In this document: piece by piece, positions 8,531-17,078 of the stretch | Numbering within the stretch: position 1 is the stretch's first letter | Layout: every line of letters starts with the position of its first letter | Source: Paenibacillus sacheonensis | GTDB taxonomy: Bacteria > Bacillota > Bacilli > Paenibacillales > Paenibacillaceae | Direction of reading: 5' to 3' | Assembly: GCF_009909195.1 (NCBI RefSeq) | Contig: NZ_JAAAMU010000004.1 | Span: forward strand, 372,001-436,000 | DNA length: 64,000 bases | Program-made: the position numbers and the translations under genes | The notes under the pieces: model-generated | What the model saw: the letters and a program-made list of their open reading frames with translations, nothing else | Databases searched by the model: none | Told to the model about the DNA's origin: nothing

Positions 8531-9327
8531 AATTAGCAACGCAGGATAGATCATTCTTCGGCTCCACGTACGAGCAGAAGCTCAACTCCTTGAAGACGCT
8601 GGGCTTCGAAGGCTTCGAGATCGACGGCCGCAACCTGATCGACCGCTATGACGAAATCCGCAGGGCCGTCCTGTCGACTGGCATTCCGATCAGCTCCGTC
8701 TGCGGCGGTTACCGCGGCTGGATCGGCGATTTCGACGCCGAGGAACGGGCGAAAGCCATCGCGGACATCGGCGAGATTCTGAAATACACGGGCGACATCG
8801 GCGCTGCCGGCGTCATCGTGCCCGCCGCCTTCGGCATCTTCTCGAAGAAGCTGCCTCCGTTCCAATCGCCGCGCGCCGCGGACGAGGAACGCCGCATCCT
8901 GCTCGACTCGCTCGCGCAATTGAACGAGCACGCGCTGAAGGCCGGCAGCTTCCTGCTCCTCGAACCGCTGAACCGCTACGAGGATCATATGATCAACCGT
9001 TTGGACGAGGCAGGAAGTCTCATCCGCGAGGGCGAGTTCGCTGCCGTCGAGATCATGGCCGACTTCTTCCACATGCAGATCGAAGAGCCGGACGTGAACG
9101 CAAGCCTGCGCGCGGAAGCGGACCTGATCGCGCACGTGCACTTGGCTGACAGCAATCGTCTGCAGCCTGGCTACGGCCATACCGATTTCACGACGTACTT
9201 CCAAACGCTTCGGGAGATCGGATTCGACGGCTATATGGCCGTGGAATGCGAGCTGGCGCCCGGAGACGGCATGCAAGCCTACGCGGAGATGGCGGCCTAC
9301 TTGAAGTCGTGCATCAACGCTGACTAA
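8527..9327 (+). CDS. Sugar phosphate isomerase/epimerase-like TIM-barrel protein
   Basis: 266 residues from TTG 8527. I prefer this to ATG 8512 because GGAGGG (8514-8519) lies inside the longer form and the TTG gives the typical family start KLATQDRSFFG. The TTGA overlap with the AraC stop implies translational coupling. It belongs to the xylose-isomerase-like (AP endonuclease 2) fold: metal-ligand candidates include the Glu of LLLEPLNRYEDHM, the Asp of MADFFHMQIEE, the His of HVHLADSNR and the Glu of MAVECELAPG. Likely isomerises or epimerises a keto-sugar made by the neighbouring oxidoreductases. Confidence 0.88.
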   Translation: MKLATQDRSFFGSTYEQKLNSLKTLGFEGFEIDGRNLIDRYDEIRRAVLSTGIPISSVCGGYRGWIGDFDAEERAKAIADIGEILKYTGDIGAAGVIVPAAFGIFSKKLPPFQSPRAADEERRILLDSLAQLNEHALKAGSFLLLEPLNRYEDHMINRLDEAGSLIREGEFAAVEIMADFFHMQIEEPDVNASLRAEADLIAHVHLADSNRLQPGYGHTDFTTYFQTLREIGFDGYMAVECELAPGDGMQAYAEMAAYLKSCINAD

Positions 9328-9354
9328 ACAGACGAAACTAGGGAGGGTCATTCT

Positions 9355-10695
9355 ATGAATAATCGTTTTCCGAAATTGTTGACCGTACTATCGTTATCGG
9401 CCATGCTGACGCTGTCGGCGTGCGGCTCGTCATCCAATAATAATGGAAATGCCGCGAACGCCGGCGGCAACGGCGCGGGTCAAGAGGAAGAATCGTTCAC
9501 GCTCAAGGTGCCGGACGCCGAAATTTGGGGCGAAGAAAGCTCGGCGCTCCAGACGATGTACGACTTGTACGAGGACAAGCATCCGAACGTCAAGCTGGAG
9601 CAAGTGACGATGAAGGACGATCAGACGCTGGCGGCCGCGCTCGTCTCCGGCGAAGCCCCCGATCTCATGCTGATGGATCCGTCCGCGGCGAAGGAACGCT
9701 TCAAGAGCAACTACATCGCCCCGATGGACGAGTACTACACCAAGTACGGCTGGGACCAAACGATGTACAAGTGGGCGAAGAACGCCTACGTCGAGGATGG
9801 CAAGGCAATCGGCATTCCTTGGAACTACGAAGGGCTGATCGTGATGTACAACGAGTCAATGTTCAAGGAAAACGGTTGGACCATCCCGACCAATTATAAC
9901 GAGCTGATGGCGCTGGTGCCGAAGATCAAGGACAAGGGCATCATGCCGTTCGCTTGGGGCTCTTCCGACAATCCGGGCGTGGATGACTGGTGGGTAACCA
10001 GCATCGTCAACAGCGTGCTCGGTCCGGAAGGCACGAAGCAGCTGTTCTCGGGCGATACGAAATGGACGGACCCGACCATCGTGGACGCCATTCAGCGCTA
10101 CAGCGATTTCTGGAACGCCGGTTACGTCACCGACAAGAAGTCGTACGCGATCTCCCAAGAGGACAGCATGCAGCTGTTCCTGACAGGCAAGGCAGCGATG
10201 CGTCTTGACGGCACCTGGGCCTTGGCGAGCGACAACGAGCCGGACTTCGATATCGGCTTCGCTCCGTTCCCGAGCTGGAAGAAGGACGGCACGCCGGTCA
10301 TTCCGCTCGGCGTCGGCGGCGGTCTCGTCATCAACGCGCAATCGGAGCATAAGGATGCCGTCGCGGAGCTGTTGAACGATTTCTTCAGCCCCGAGGTCGT
10401 GAAGGAGATGGCCGCGCATGGCATTCCGGAGCCGGTCGAGACGGATTTCAGCACGATGGAGCTGAAGCCGAACGTATCCAAGGCGCTTGATATGATCAAT
10501 GAAGCGGCGCAAGCCGGGTCAAGCGGATACGTGGCATGGTCGTACGGACCGCCGCGCGTCGTGCAAGTGCTCGAATCGGATTTTCCGAGCGTTTACCTGA
10601 AGAAGACGACCGTTCAGGATTGGCTGGGCAATCTTCAGAAGTTGAAAGAACAGGATGTCGCGGAGAAACGCCTCTTCGACTTGCAGAACTACTAA
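9355..10695 (+). CDS. ABC sugar importer 2, solute-binding lipoprotein
   Basis: 446 residues, normal for family 1 binding proteins. The signal peptide ends in lipobox TLSAC (Cys23), followed by a short Ser/Asn/Gly linker. Family features include GIPWNYEGLIVMYNESMF and the AAMRLDGTWAL motif (about residue 283). GGGAGGG precedes the ATG. Permeases follow at 10780 and 11670. It collects the substrate for the second importer of the cluster, whose identity is not evident. Confidence 0.92.
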   Translation: MNNRFPKLLTVLSLSAMLTLSACGSSSNNNGNAANAGGNGAGQEEESFTLKVPDAEIWGEESSALQTMYDLYEDKHPNVKLEQVTMKDDQTLAAALVSGEAPDLMLMDPSAAKERFKSNYIAPMDEYYTKYGWDQTMYKWAKNAYVEDGKAIGIPWNYEGLIVMYNESMFKENGWTIPTNYNELMALVPKIKDKGIMPFAWGSSDNPGVDDWWVTSIVNSVLGPEGTKQLFSGDTKWTDPTIVDAIQRYSDFWNAGYVTDKKSYAISQEDSMQLFLTGKAAMRLDGTWALASDNEPDFDIGFAPFPSWKKDGTPVIPLGVGGGLVINAQSEHKDAVAELLNDFFSPEVVKEMAAHGIPEPVETDFSTMELKPNVSKALDMINEAAQAGSSGYVAWSYGPPRVVQVLESDFPSVYLKKTTVQDWLGNLQKLKEQDVAEKRLFDLQNY

Positions 10696-10716
10696 TAGAC
10701 GGCATCCTCGGGGGAA

Positions 10717-10755
10717 AAGGCGCGGCGCGGTTCCGCGAACCGCGCCTTCTTCCGT
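10717..10755 (+). terminator. GC-rich intercistronic hairpin after the binding-protein gene
   Basis: GGCGCGGTTC and GAACCGCGCC form a perfect 10-bp stem with a 3-base loop, followed by TTCTTCC. The weak T-run suits partial termination or mRNA stabilisation rather than a full stop. Confidence 0.6.
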
Positions 10756-10779
10756 CATGCCCGAAAGGAGAGGTAGCGC

Positions 10780-11670
10780 GTGAACGAAGTTAAAAGAGCT
10801 TCAAGGTTCAGGAATGCACGCGGCTGGCTGTTCGTGCTGCCCGGCCTGCTGTTCCATATTTTCGCGGTTGCGATTCCGGCCGTCCTATCGCTGTATCTGC
10901 CCTTCACGGAGTGGAACGGGCTCAGCATGCCGAAATTCAACGGACTCGATAACTTCAAGCAGCTGATTCATGATTCCATCGTCGGCACGGCATTTCTGAA
11001 CAATATCAAGTGGGCTTTATTCTGGGTGACCATTCCGACTATTTTCGCTTTCTTCCTTGCCTATCTGCTCAATAAAATCAAACGCTGGCAAACCGTGTAC
11101 CAGTCTATCTACTTCTCAACGTCGATCATAACAGTTACGGTTGCTGGACAGATTTGGCTGTGGCTCTACAATCCGTTCAGCGGCATGAACTTTTATCTGG
11201 ATAAAGCGGGTGTCGGCTTCATCGACATTCCGGGGTTGACCATTCCGTCCCTGTCCATCTTCTTCGTCTTGATCGCGGATATGTGGAAGGGCTTCGGCGG
11301 CAATGTCGTCTGGCTGCTGGCGGCGATGACCCAGAACGACAAGTCGCTCGAAGAAGCGGCTAAGCTCGACGGCGCGGGACGCTTCCGGATTATCTGGAAC
11401 GTCATCCTGCCGCAGCTGCGTCCGACGCTCGTCATCGTCACGATGCTGACGGTGCTCAATTCCTTCGGCGCCTTCGAGATGGTTTATGTCATGACCGGCG
11501 GCGGGCCGGCTCATGCGACGGAGACGCTGTCGACGTACTACTATGTACTCAGCACGACAGGCCGGCAAGCGGGCTACGGCTCCATGGTCGCCTTGCTCCA
11601 GACGTTTATCGCCGTCGTATTGATCGGGGCTTACGGGTATCTGCGCAAGAAGAAAGGATGGGATGTCTAA
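10780..11670 (+). CDS. MalF-type carbohydrate ABC permease
   Basis: 296 residues from GTG 10780, preceded by GGAGAGG. About six membrane segments, with the EAA loop KSLEEAAKLDGAGRFRIIW near residue 188. It pairs with the 11670 product, whose ATG overlaps this stop (TAATG). It forms the channel of importer 2. Confidence 0.93.
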   Translation: MNEVKRASRFRNARGWLFVLPGLLFHIFAVAIPAVLSLYLPFTEWNGLSMPKFNGLDNFKQLIHDSIVGTAFLNNIKWALFWVTIPTIFAFFLAYLLNKIKRWQTVYQSIYFSTSIITVTVAGQIWLWLYNPFSGMNFYLDKAGVGFIDIPGLTIPSLSIFFVLIADMWKGFGGNVVWLLAAMTQNDKSLEEAAKLDGAGRFRIIWNVILPQLRPTLVIVTMLTVLNSFGAFEMVYVMTGGGPAHATETLSTYYYVLSTTGRQAGYGSMVALLQTFIAVVLIGAYGYLRKKKGWDV

Positions 11671-12482
11671 TGCGCATTCGGCTCAATTGGCGCCATATTC
11701 CGCTGCTGCTCGCCGCAGCCTTCTCGCTGTTCCCGATGGTCTTCCTGTTTCTGAATGCGTTCAAGAAGAAGGCCGAAATCATTAAGAATCCGCTCGGCTG
11801 GCCCTTGCACTGGACGATGGACAACTTCGTGAAAGCCTGGGAGAAAGGGCATTACAACATCGCGTATCTAAACACTTTCATCGTGACGGGCCTTACGGTC
11901 GTTCTGATGTGCATTGTGTGCGGGCTTGCGGCATATGGACTCACGTACATGAAGACGCCCGGCGGCGGGATCTTCCTGGCCTATCTGTTCGTCACGATGA
12001 GCATGCCGATCGGTTTCATTCCGATCTTCTTCATGACGGTAAAGCTCGGCCTGATCAATAACTACTGGGGCGTTATCATCCCCTATGTCGGCGGGGGATT
12101 CGCCTTCAACGTCTTCCTGCTTCGAGCCTTCATGATCGGCATTCCGAAGGATCTGCTGGAATCGGCGACCGTGGACGGCTGCAACCAGATGAGAGCGTTC
12201 TTCGCCATCATCCTGCCGCTCGCGAAGCCGGCGTTCACGGTCGTGGCGCTGTTCACGACGCTCAGCAGCTGGAACGAGATCTTCTTGTCCAATGCGATTC
12301 TGCAATCCGACGGCATGAAGACCGTATCCGTCGCGTACTTGAATTTCACGAGCAAATACGGAACCAACTGGGGCCTCATGGCTGCAGGCGGCGTCCTGAC
12401 GGTTATTCCGATGATCGTGCTCTTCCTCAGCATGTCGAAGAAGTTCGTATCCGGTTTGCAAGAAGGCGGCGTGAAGTTCTAG
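11670..12482 (+). CDS. MalG-type carbohydrate ABC permease
   Basis: 270 residues from ATG 11670, chosen over ATG 11658 because it forms the TAATG overlap with the upstream stop and gives a typical N terminus. EAA loop: DLLESATVDGCNQMRAFF. It ends in the usual FVSGLQEGGVKF. Partner of the 10780 permease. No ATPase gene follows; a strong terminator does. Confidence 0.93.
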   Translation: MRIRLNWRHIPLLLAAAFSLFPMVFLFLNAFKKKAEIIKNPLGWPLHWTMDNFVKAWEKGHYNIAYLNTFIVTGLTVVLMCIVCGLAAYGLTYMKTPGGGIFLAYLFVTMSMPIGFIPIFFMTVKLGLINNYWGVIIPYVGGGFAFNVFLLRAFMIGIPKDLLESATVDGCNQMRAFFAIILPLAKPAFTVVALFTTLSSWNEIFLSNAILQSDGMKTVSVAYLNFTSKYGTNWGLMAAGGVLTVIPMIVLFLSMSKKFVSGLQEGGVKF

Positions 12483-12496
12483 CGTCTCCCGGCGGC

Positions 12497-12529
12497 AAAA
12501 TCCCCTCCGAGTTATCGGAGGGGATTTTT
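12497..12529. terminator. Bidirectional terminator between convergent genes
   Basis: AAATCCCCTCCGA pairs perfectly with TCGGAGGGGATTT around GTTA, with A and T runs on the two sides. It serves the importer 2 operon and the minus-strand glycosyltransferase. Confidence 0.92.
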
Positions 12530-12533
12530 GCAT

Positions 12534-14111
12534 CTAACAGGATACGCGGGCATGGGATGCGTACAGGGACGCGTAAGCATCCATCTCGGCGTCGAGCGCC
12601 GGCTGCTGCATGCCCGCTATGTTGGCTTTCAGCGTATTAAGAATCGCCGGATTGCGGAGAAGCAGCTTCAAGCGCGCTGCCAGGTGACGGGCATCTCCGA
12701 TGCGGAACGTAAAGCCGTTCAGACCGTCGACGATCTTCTCGGCCATGCCGCCGGCGCCGGACGCGATGACGGGCACGCGGGATGCCAGTGCTTCGCGGAG
12801 CGTCAGCGGTGCATTCTCGTACCAGACCGAGGGGACGACGGCGACGTCAGCTTCATGGTAGATGCGGGGGAGATCGTCTTCGGCATACGTCCCGCGGAAC
12901 GAAATGCGGCTGTCGCCGGCCGCGGCTCGCTTCAGCGCATCCGCATAGACCGGGTCGCCTGATCCGTAAATATGAAGCCGCAGCTGGCGGGAGCGTATCA
13001 TGGCCATCGCGGCCAAGAGGACATGCACGCCTTTATGCTCGCCCAGCGAGCCGCCATAGACGAGCGTGATCCGGTCGCCGGCGCGATACGTCCTGGCATT
13101 CGGGACGAACGCTTCGAGACGCATGCCATGGGGCAGGATGTCCACGTCGATGGAGGGCATGGCGCCTTTCATGTACGAGGCGAGGAAGGTAGAGGGAGCC
13201 ACGATGCGCCGGGCGCCCTGCAATAGAGGCGCCAATGCCTGCAGACGCTCGGCAGCACCCGGCAGGAGGCAATGGAGGGCACAGGCGGAGCCGCCTTCCG
13301 GACCCGCGCACAGCTGGCGATCCGTCCGCAGCAGCGTCGATTTCGGGCAAGCCAGCCAGTAATCGGTTAAGGTCATGACATAAGGAATTCCGAGCTTAAG
13401 GGCGGAACGGATGAAGCCCGTACCGTTCATGGCATGCGCGACATGAAGGATATCCGGCTGTTCGCGCAGCAGGACGTCGTCGGCGAAGGCTGCAAACCCC
13501 GGATCTCTGAACAGCGGCATCAGCTCGCCTTCGGCTTCCGCGGCTCCACGGTAGGCAAGCACCGGTATGCCCTCATGCTCGTATTCGACGCTTGCGATGT
13601 CTCCCGATGCGGATGGCTCCGCGAGCGATTCGCTGCAGGCGATTACTTTCACGCGATGCCCGCGCTGCTGCATCGTGCGCGCGAGCTGCAGGACGAACTT
13701 CTCGGTGCCGGTATAGGATTCCGGATAGAAGGCATGAACGAGATAGAGGATCTTGAGCGGTTCTCCGGGCTGCCGGCCGGAGGCGATCGGCTCCGCGGCA
13801 TATGCCGAAGCGGCAGCCAGATTCAGAGCGGGTATGCGAAGAGCGGCCGTCTGCACGTTCGGCGGGGAGGCCATTCTTGCGATCCGACGGCCGGTTGTCC
13901 TCTTCGCCGCACGGCGGCGCGAGCGCGCTGTGCCCTTAACGGACCGCTTGCGCCGCGAAGGATGAGCCGCCGGCGAAGAACGTCTTACCCCCGCGGCTGC
14001 GCGCGTTCCCGCTGACCGCGCGAATGCGCGCTTGCCGGCGGCAGCGCGGGATAAGGCTCGAGTACCGGCAGCGGTCCGTGTTGTCCGTGTCCGTTTCGGT
14101 TTGCTTTTCAT
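12534..14111 (-). CDS. GT4-type glycosyltransferase with long basic N-terminal extension
   Basis: 525 residues. Residues about 118-520 are a GT-B glycosyltransferase: N-lobe KILYLVHAFYPESYTGTEKF, C-lobe nucleotide-sugar site with VYGGSLGEHKGVHVLL and the E-x7-E region VPSVWYENAPLTLREALA. Residues 1-80 are a low-complexity Arg/Ala/Lys/Thr/Ser stretch with about 25 Arg, like a histone tail, and no signal peptide. GGAGGT lies 9 bases before the ATG, supporting the long form. The family transfers a sugar from a nucleotide donor. The tail may bind nucleic acid, acidic polymer or membrane; this is inference. Confidence 0.85.
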   Translation of the reverse strand: MKSKPKRTRTTRTAAGTRALSRAAAGKRAFARSAGTRAAAGVRRSSPAAHPSRRKRSVKGTARSRRRAAKRTTGRRIARMASPPNVQTAALRIPALNLAAASAYAAEPIASGRQPGEPLKILYLVHAFYPESYTGTEKFVLQLARTMQQRGHRVKVIACSESLAEPSASGDIASVEYEHEGIPVLAYRGAAEAEGELMPLFRDPGFAAFADDVLLREQPDILHVAHAMNGTGFIRSALKLGIPYVMTLTDYWLACPKSTLLRTDRQLCAGPEGGSACALHCLLPGAAERLQALAPLLQGARRIVAPSTFLASYMKGAMPSIDVDILPHGMRLEAFVPNARTYRAGDRITLVYGGSLGEHKGVHVLLAAMAMIRSRQLRLHIYGSGDPVYADALKRAAAGDSRISFRGTYAEDDLPRIYHEADVAVVPSVWYENAPLTLREALASRVPVIASGAGGMAEKIVDGLNGFTFRIGDARHLAARLKLLLRNPAILNTLKANIAGMQQPALDAEMDAYASLYASHARVSC

Positions 14112-14227
14112 AGGATGTGCACCTCCAGGGGAGCGCTGCGTACGATGATCGGTTTATCCTATGTGAGCGGAGACCGGATGTCGCGGGCTATGGACCGGTG
14201 TCCGATTGTTGGAACGGCAGGAAAACA

Positions 14228-14257
14228 TTGGACAACATATATAGCCGGCGATATAAT
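14228..14257 (+). promoter_or_regulatory. Sigma-A-type promoter of the methyltransferase gene
   Basis: TTGGACA (14228-14234) and TATAAT (14252-14257) are 17-18 bp apart, close to consensus, about 90 bp before the chosen start. Confidence 0.6.
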
Positions 14258-14348
14258 AATCACCCGGGTTACGGAACGATACAGATTAGAAACGATGCAA
14301 TGCTTGATTATATCCCTGCCAATCGGCGAAAAGGAGCGTGGGCACGCA

Positions 14349-15119
14349 ATGCCTTCCGAGATGAGAGAGACCTTTAATGAAGTGGCGTCGGTGTACGATC
14401 AAGTCCGCAATCATTATCCGGCCCGGCTGTTCGAGGACCTGTTCGCCTGGACGCAGCTGTCTCCCGGAGCCCGCGTGCTCGAGATCGGCGCAGGCACAGG
14501 CATCGCGACGCTGCCGCTCGCCGAATGCGGATGCCGCATAACGGCGATCGAGCTGGGGCCGGAGATGGCTGCTATCGCAAGAGCCAAACTCGAGGTTTAT
14601 CCGGATGTCGAGGTCGTCACCGCACCTTTCGAAGCGTGGACGGCGCCCGAGGAGCCCTATGATCTGATCCTGTCGGCTACGGCGATCCATTGGATCGATC
14701 CGGAGGTGCGCTACAAGAAGCCGGCTTCGCTTCTTCGTGCCGGCGGACATTTTGCCATTCTTAATTACGTGCATGCCGATGGCGGGGATCAATCGTTCTT
14801 CGATCAAGCTCAGCGGTGTTATGAAACATTCATTCCTTCCTCGGTGAAGGCCAAACCCCCGGACATCAATCCGTATGTAAACGAGCTGATCGCGAGCGGT
14901 TATTTCGAGGAGCCGCAGACATCGGTGCACCTCACGGAAGAACGCTATAACCGGGACGATTACGTACGGCTGTTATCGACCTATTCGGATCACCGGATGC
15001 TCGACGCCGACATCCGCGAACGGCTTCTAGCTTGCATCGGGTCCCTGATCGATGACGGCTACGGCGGATCGATTCGCAAATGCTACCGGAATGAACTGAT
15101 CGTCGCGCGCAAGAAATAG
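14349..15119 (+). CDS. Class I SAM-dependent methyltransferase
   Basis: 256 residues from ATG 14349, chosen because homology begins MPSEMRETFNEVASVYD and AAGGAG lies at 14330. An upstream in-frame ATG at 14115 would add unrelated residues across the promoter. Motif I is VLEIGAGTGIATLPLAE (about 43-59), followed by an acidic loop (AIELGPEM) and SATAIHWIDP, typical of the Methyltransf_11/25 group. The substrate is unknown. The gene is divergent from the glycosyltransferase. Confidence 0.88.
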   Translation: MPSEMRETFNEVASVYDQVRNHYPARLFEDLFAWTQLSPGARVLEIGAGTGIATLPLAECGCRITAIELGPEMAAIARAKLEVYPDVEVVTAPFEAWTAPEEPYDLILSATAIHWIDPEVRYKKPASLLRAGGHFAILNYVHADGGDQSFFDQAQRCYETFIPSSVKAKPPDINPYVNELIASGYFEEPQTSVHLTEERYNRDDYVRLLSTYSDHRMLDADIRERLLACIGSLIDDGYGGSIRKCYRNELIVARKK

Positions 15120-15155
15120 GCTGCACCGGCTGATGGCTAGAATGGAGAGTCGTGT

Positions 15156-15632
15156 ATGCATGGCAGCGGGAATCCGAACAGTGGCAAGGCCGTTATCATC
15201 AAGGATGAACCGTTGCTCGTCTTGAGGCGCTCCGTCGTTCAGGGGAGTTTTTCGTACTCCCTGGCGGCGGTCGAAGAGCTGCTCTTTATTAACGAGTTCA
15301 TCGGCAAGCGGGATTCTTCGATCCCCGAACTGGAACGGGATGTTCATCAGATTGAATATACGTTCGCATGCCGCATGGTCTCTATGTATGAAGCCCGTTC
15401 GGGAGACAGGTCCGACGCACACTAACTTGGCCTTGCATGGATTCCGCTTGAAGAGATCGCCGACTATCGGCTGTACCCGTCCGGTGACCTAGCAATTCAT
15501 TATTGGAACTCCGACCCGCGATGCATTGGCTGGCTGGATCGGGAATCGGAATCTCGGACATATGCCGGCTTTTATCGATGGTTGAAAGGCCCACAGCGCA
15601 GAGCGCTATGGGCCTTCAGCATGTGCGCCTGA
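15156..15632 (+). pseudogene. Decayed NUDIX hydrolase gene
   Basis: Three pieces of one NUDIX protein are visible. Frame 1 from ATG 15156 gives KAVIIKDEPLLVLR. The next frame from about 15242 gives GEFFVLPGGGR, the start of the NUDIX fold core, and then hits a stop at 15290. The first frame resumes with IPELERDVHQIEYTFACRM, meets TAA at 15423-15425, and continues with LGLAWIPLEEIADYRLYP and a C-terminal tail. Most of the NUDIX box (the Glu-rich REXXEE helix) is missing. So there are at least two frameshifts or a deletion plus a nonsense change (CAA to TAA would explain it). Confidence 0.75.
15586..15616 (-). terminator. Terminator of the epoxide hydrolase gene
   Basis: AAGGCCCACAGCGC and GCGCTATGGGCCTT form a 14-bp stem with one mismatch. 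Read on the minus strand it is followed by TTTCAACC. It overlaps the tail of the NUDIX remnant. Confidence 0.6.
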
Positions 15633-15642
15633 CTCCGGACAA

Positions 15643-16842
15643 TCATCTTACCAGCCTGAACGCAGCGCGGAGTTCCGACGTGAACAGCAATGGCACCTCC
15701 CAAGCCGCGAAGTGCCCGCCCCTGTCGACCCTGTGGTAGTAGAACAGATTCGGGTAGGCTTGCTTCGCCCAACTGAGCGGGGCTTGATAGAGCTCGTAGG
15801 GAAAGACGCTCACCGCGACCGGGAGGGTGACGCCCTTGGCGGCGAAGAAGGAGAATTTGTTTTCCCAATAGAGACGCGCCGATGAAATCGCCGTTGTAGT
15901 CAACCAGTAGAGCGTCACGTCGTCAAGGACGTCGTCCCTGGTCAGACCATGGGGGTGTCCGGCGAAAGCCTGCGAGATGATCTCCAGACTGTACGCGTCA
16001 TGGTCGATCAGAAAAGCGGCCAAACCGACGGGGGAATCCACGAGGCCGGTCAGCGTCTGAGGGCGTGTTCCCATGATTTTGGCATAACCGATATGACCGT
16101 ATACGAAAGCCAATTGCCGGCATGCGCGCAGCTCCTCTTCCGAGAGACCTGGGGGAAGCGGGTTACCGGCCTGGAGCGCCTGATCGATGTAGGGCGGAAC
16201 CGCGCCGGGCATATTGGTATGCATGGCGATCAGTCCCGGCGGTTTCTGCAGCGCCATCAGATCCGTGATGATCGCGCCCCAATCGCCGCCTTGGGCGACG
16301 TACCGCGTGTAGCCTAGGCGCGTCATCAGCTCGATCCAGGCGCACGCGATGCGGACGGGACCCCAGCCCGTCGTCGTCGGCCTGCCCGAGAACCCGTAGC
16401 CGGGGAGGGACGGGATGACCAGATGGAAAGCGTCCGCTGCGGTGCCGCCGTATGCCGTGGGATCGGTTAGCGGTTCGATCACCTTCAGCATCTCGATGAT
16501 CGAGCCGGACCAGCCGTGCGTGATGATGAGCGGTAGCGCGTCTTCGTGCTTCGAACGTATGTGCATGAAGTGAATGTCCACGCCGTCGATCTCGGTCAAG
16601 TATTGCGGGATCGAATTAAGCCTCGCCTCGCACCTGCGCCAATCGTACCCGTTCGCCCAATAGCTCGCGAGCTGCTGGGCCGTTTCAAGCTTTACGCCTT
16701 GCGATTGATCCGGTACGGTCTCCCGGTCCGGCCATCTCGTCGCGATGACCCGCTTGCGCAATTCGATCAGGTCCTCTTCCGGAAAATGGATATGAAACGG
16801 ACCCCGTATGGCATGCTTATCCGTAAGCTGCGTTTGTGACAT
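15643..16842 (-). CDS. Epoxide hydrolase (microsomal type, EHN plus alpha/beta hydrolase)
   Basis: 399 residues, the usual size. Residues 10-115 form the EHN domain (PFHIHFPEEDLIELRKR), then an alpha/beta-hydrolase core with oxyanion motif HGWSGS (109-114), nucleophile Asp187 in AQGGDWGA and catalytic His377 in DRGGHFAAWE. Such enzymes open epoxides to diols through an Asp ester intermediate. All key residues are present, so it should be active. It stands alone on the minus strand with its own terminator; the substrate is unknown. Confidence 0.93.
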   Translation of the reverse strand: MSQTQLTDKHAIRGPFHIHFPEEDLIELRKRVIATRWPDRETVPDQSQGVKLETAQQLASYWANGYDWRRCEARLNSIPQYLTEIDGVDIHFMHIRSKHEDALPLIITHGWSGSIIEMLKVIEPLTDPTAYGGTAADAFHLVIPSLPGYGFSGRPTTTGWGPVRIACAWIELMTRLGYTRYVAQGGDWGAIITDLMALQKPPGLIAMHTNMPGAVPPYIDQALQAGNPLPPGLSEEELRACRQLAFVYGHIGYAKIMGTRPQTLTGLVDSPVGLAAFLIDHDAYSLEIISQAFAGHPHGLTRDDVLDDVTLYWLTTTAISSARLYWENKFSFFAAKGVTLPVAVSVFPYELYQAPLSWAKQAYPNLFYYHRVDRGGHFAAWEVPLLFTSELRAAFRLVR

Positions 16843-17078
16843 GGCGATCTCCTTTTGATACGTTATGGTTGTTCAGCAAGTCGGTAACCGTGTATTCCAC
16901 CATATTCATAGGCTGGGCTATTCGTACCTCGGTCGTCAGCGTCGAAGATCCCCTAGACAAGCTTCTTGAAAGTGATGGATGTTCTTAATTTGTAAGATAT
17001 AGGAACTTTTCCGTTCTCCCACCGTCTAAATGCTTGATGACGCCATCAAGGCTCATGGAACGAGAAAGGGGAAGAGGA

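Noticed and set aside
6608..8554. 648-residue open frame on the minus strand
   Set aside because: It runs across two well-supported plus-strand genes (dehydrogenase and AraC regulator) and has no recognisable domain or start signal.
14115..14348. N-terminal extension of the methyltransferase gene
   Set aside because: It would span the promoter at 14228-14257 and adds non-homologous residues; ATG 14349 fits the family.
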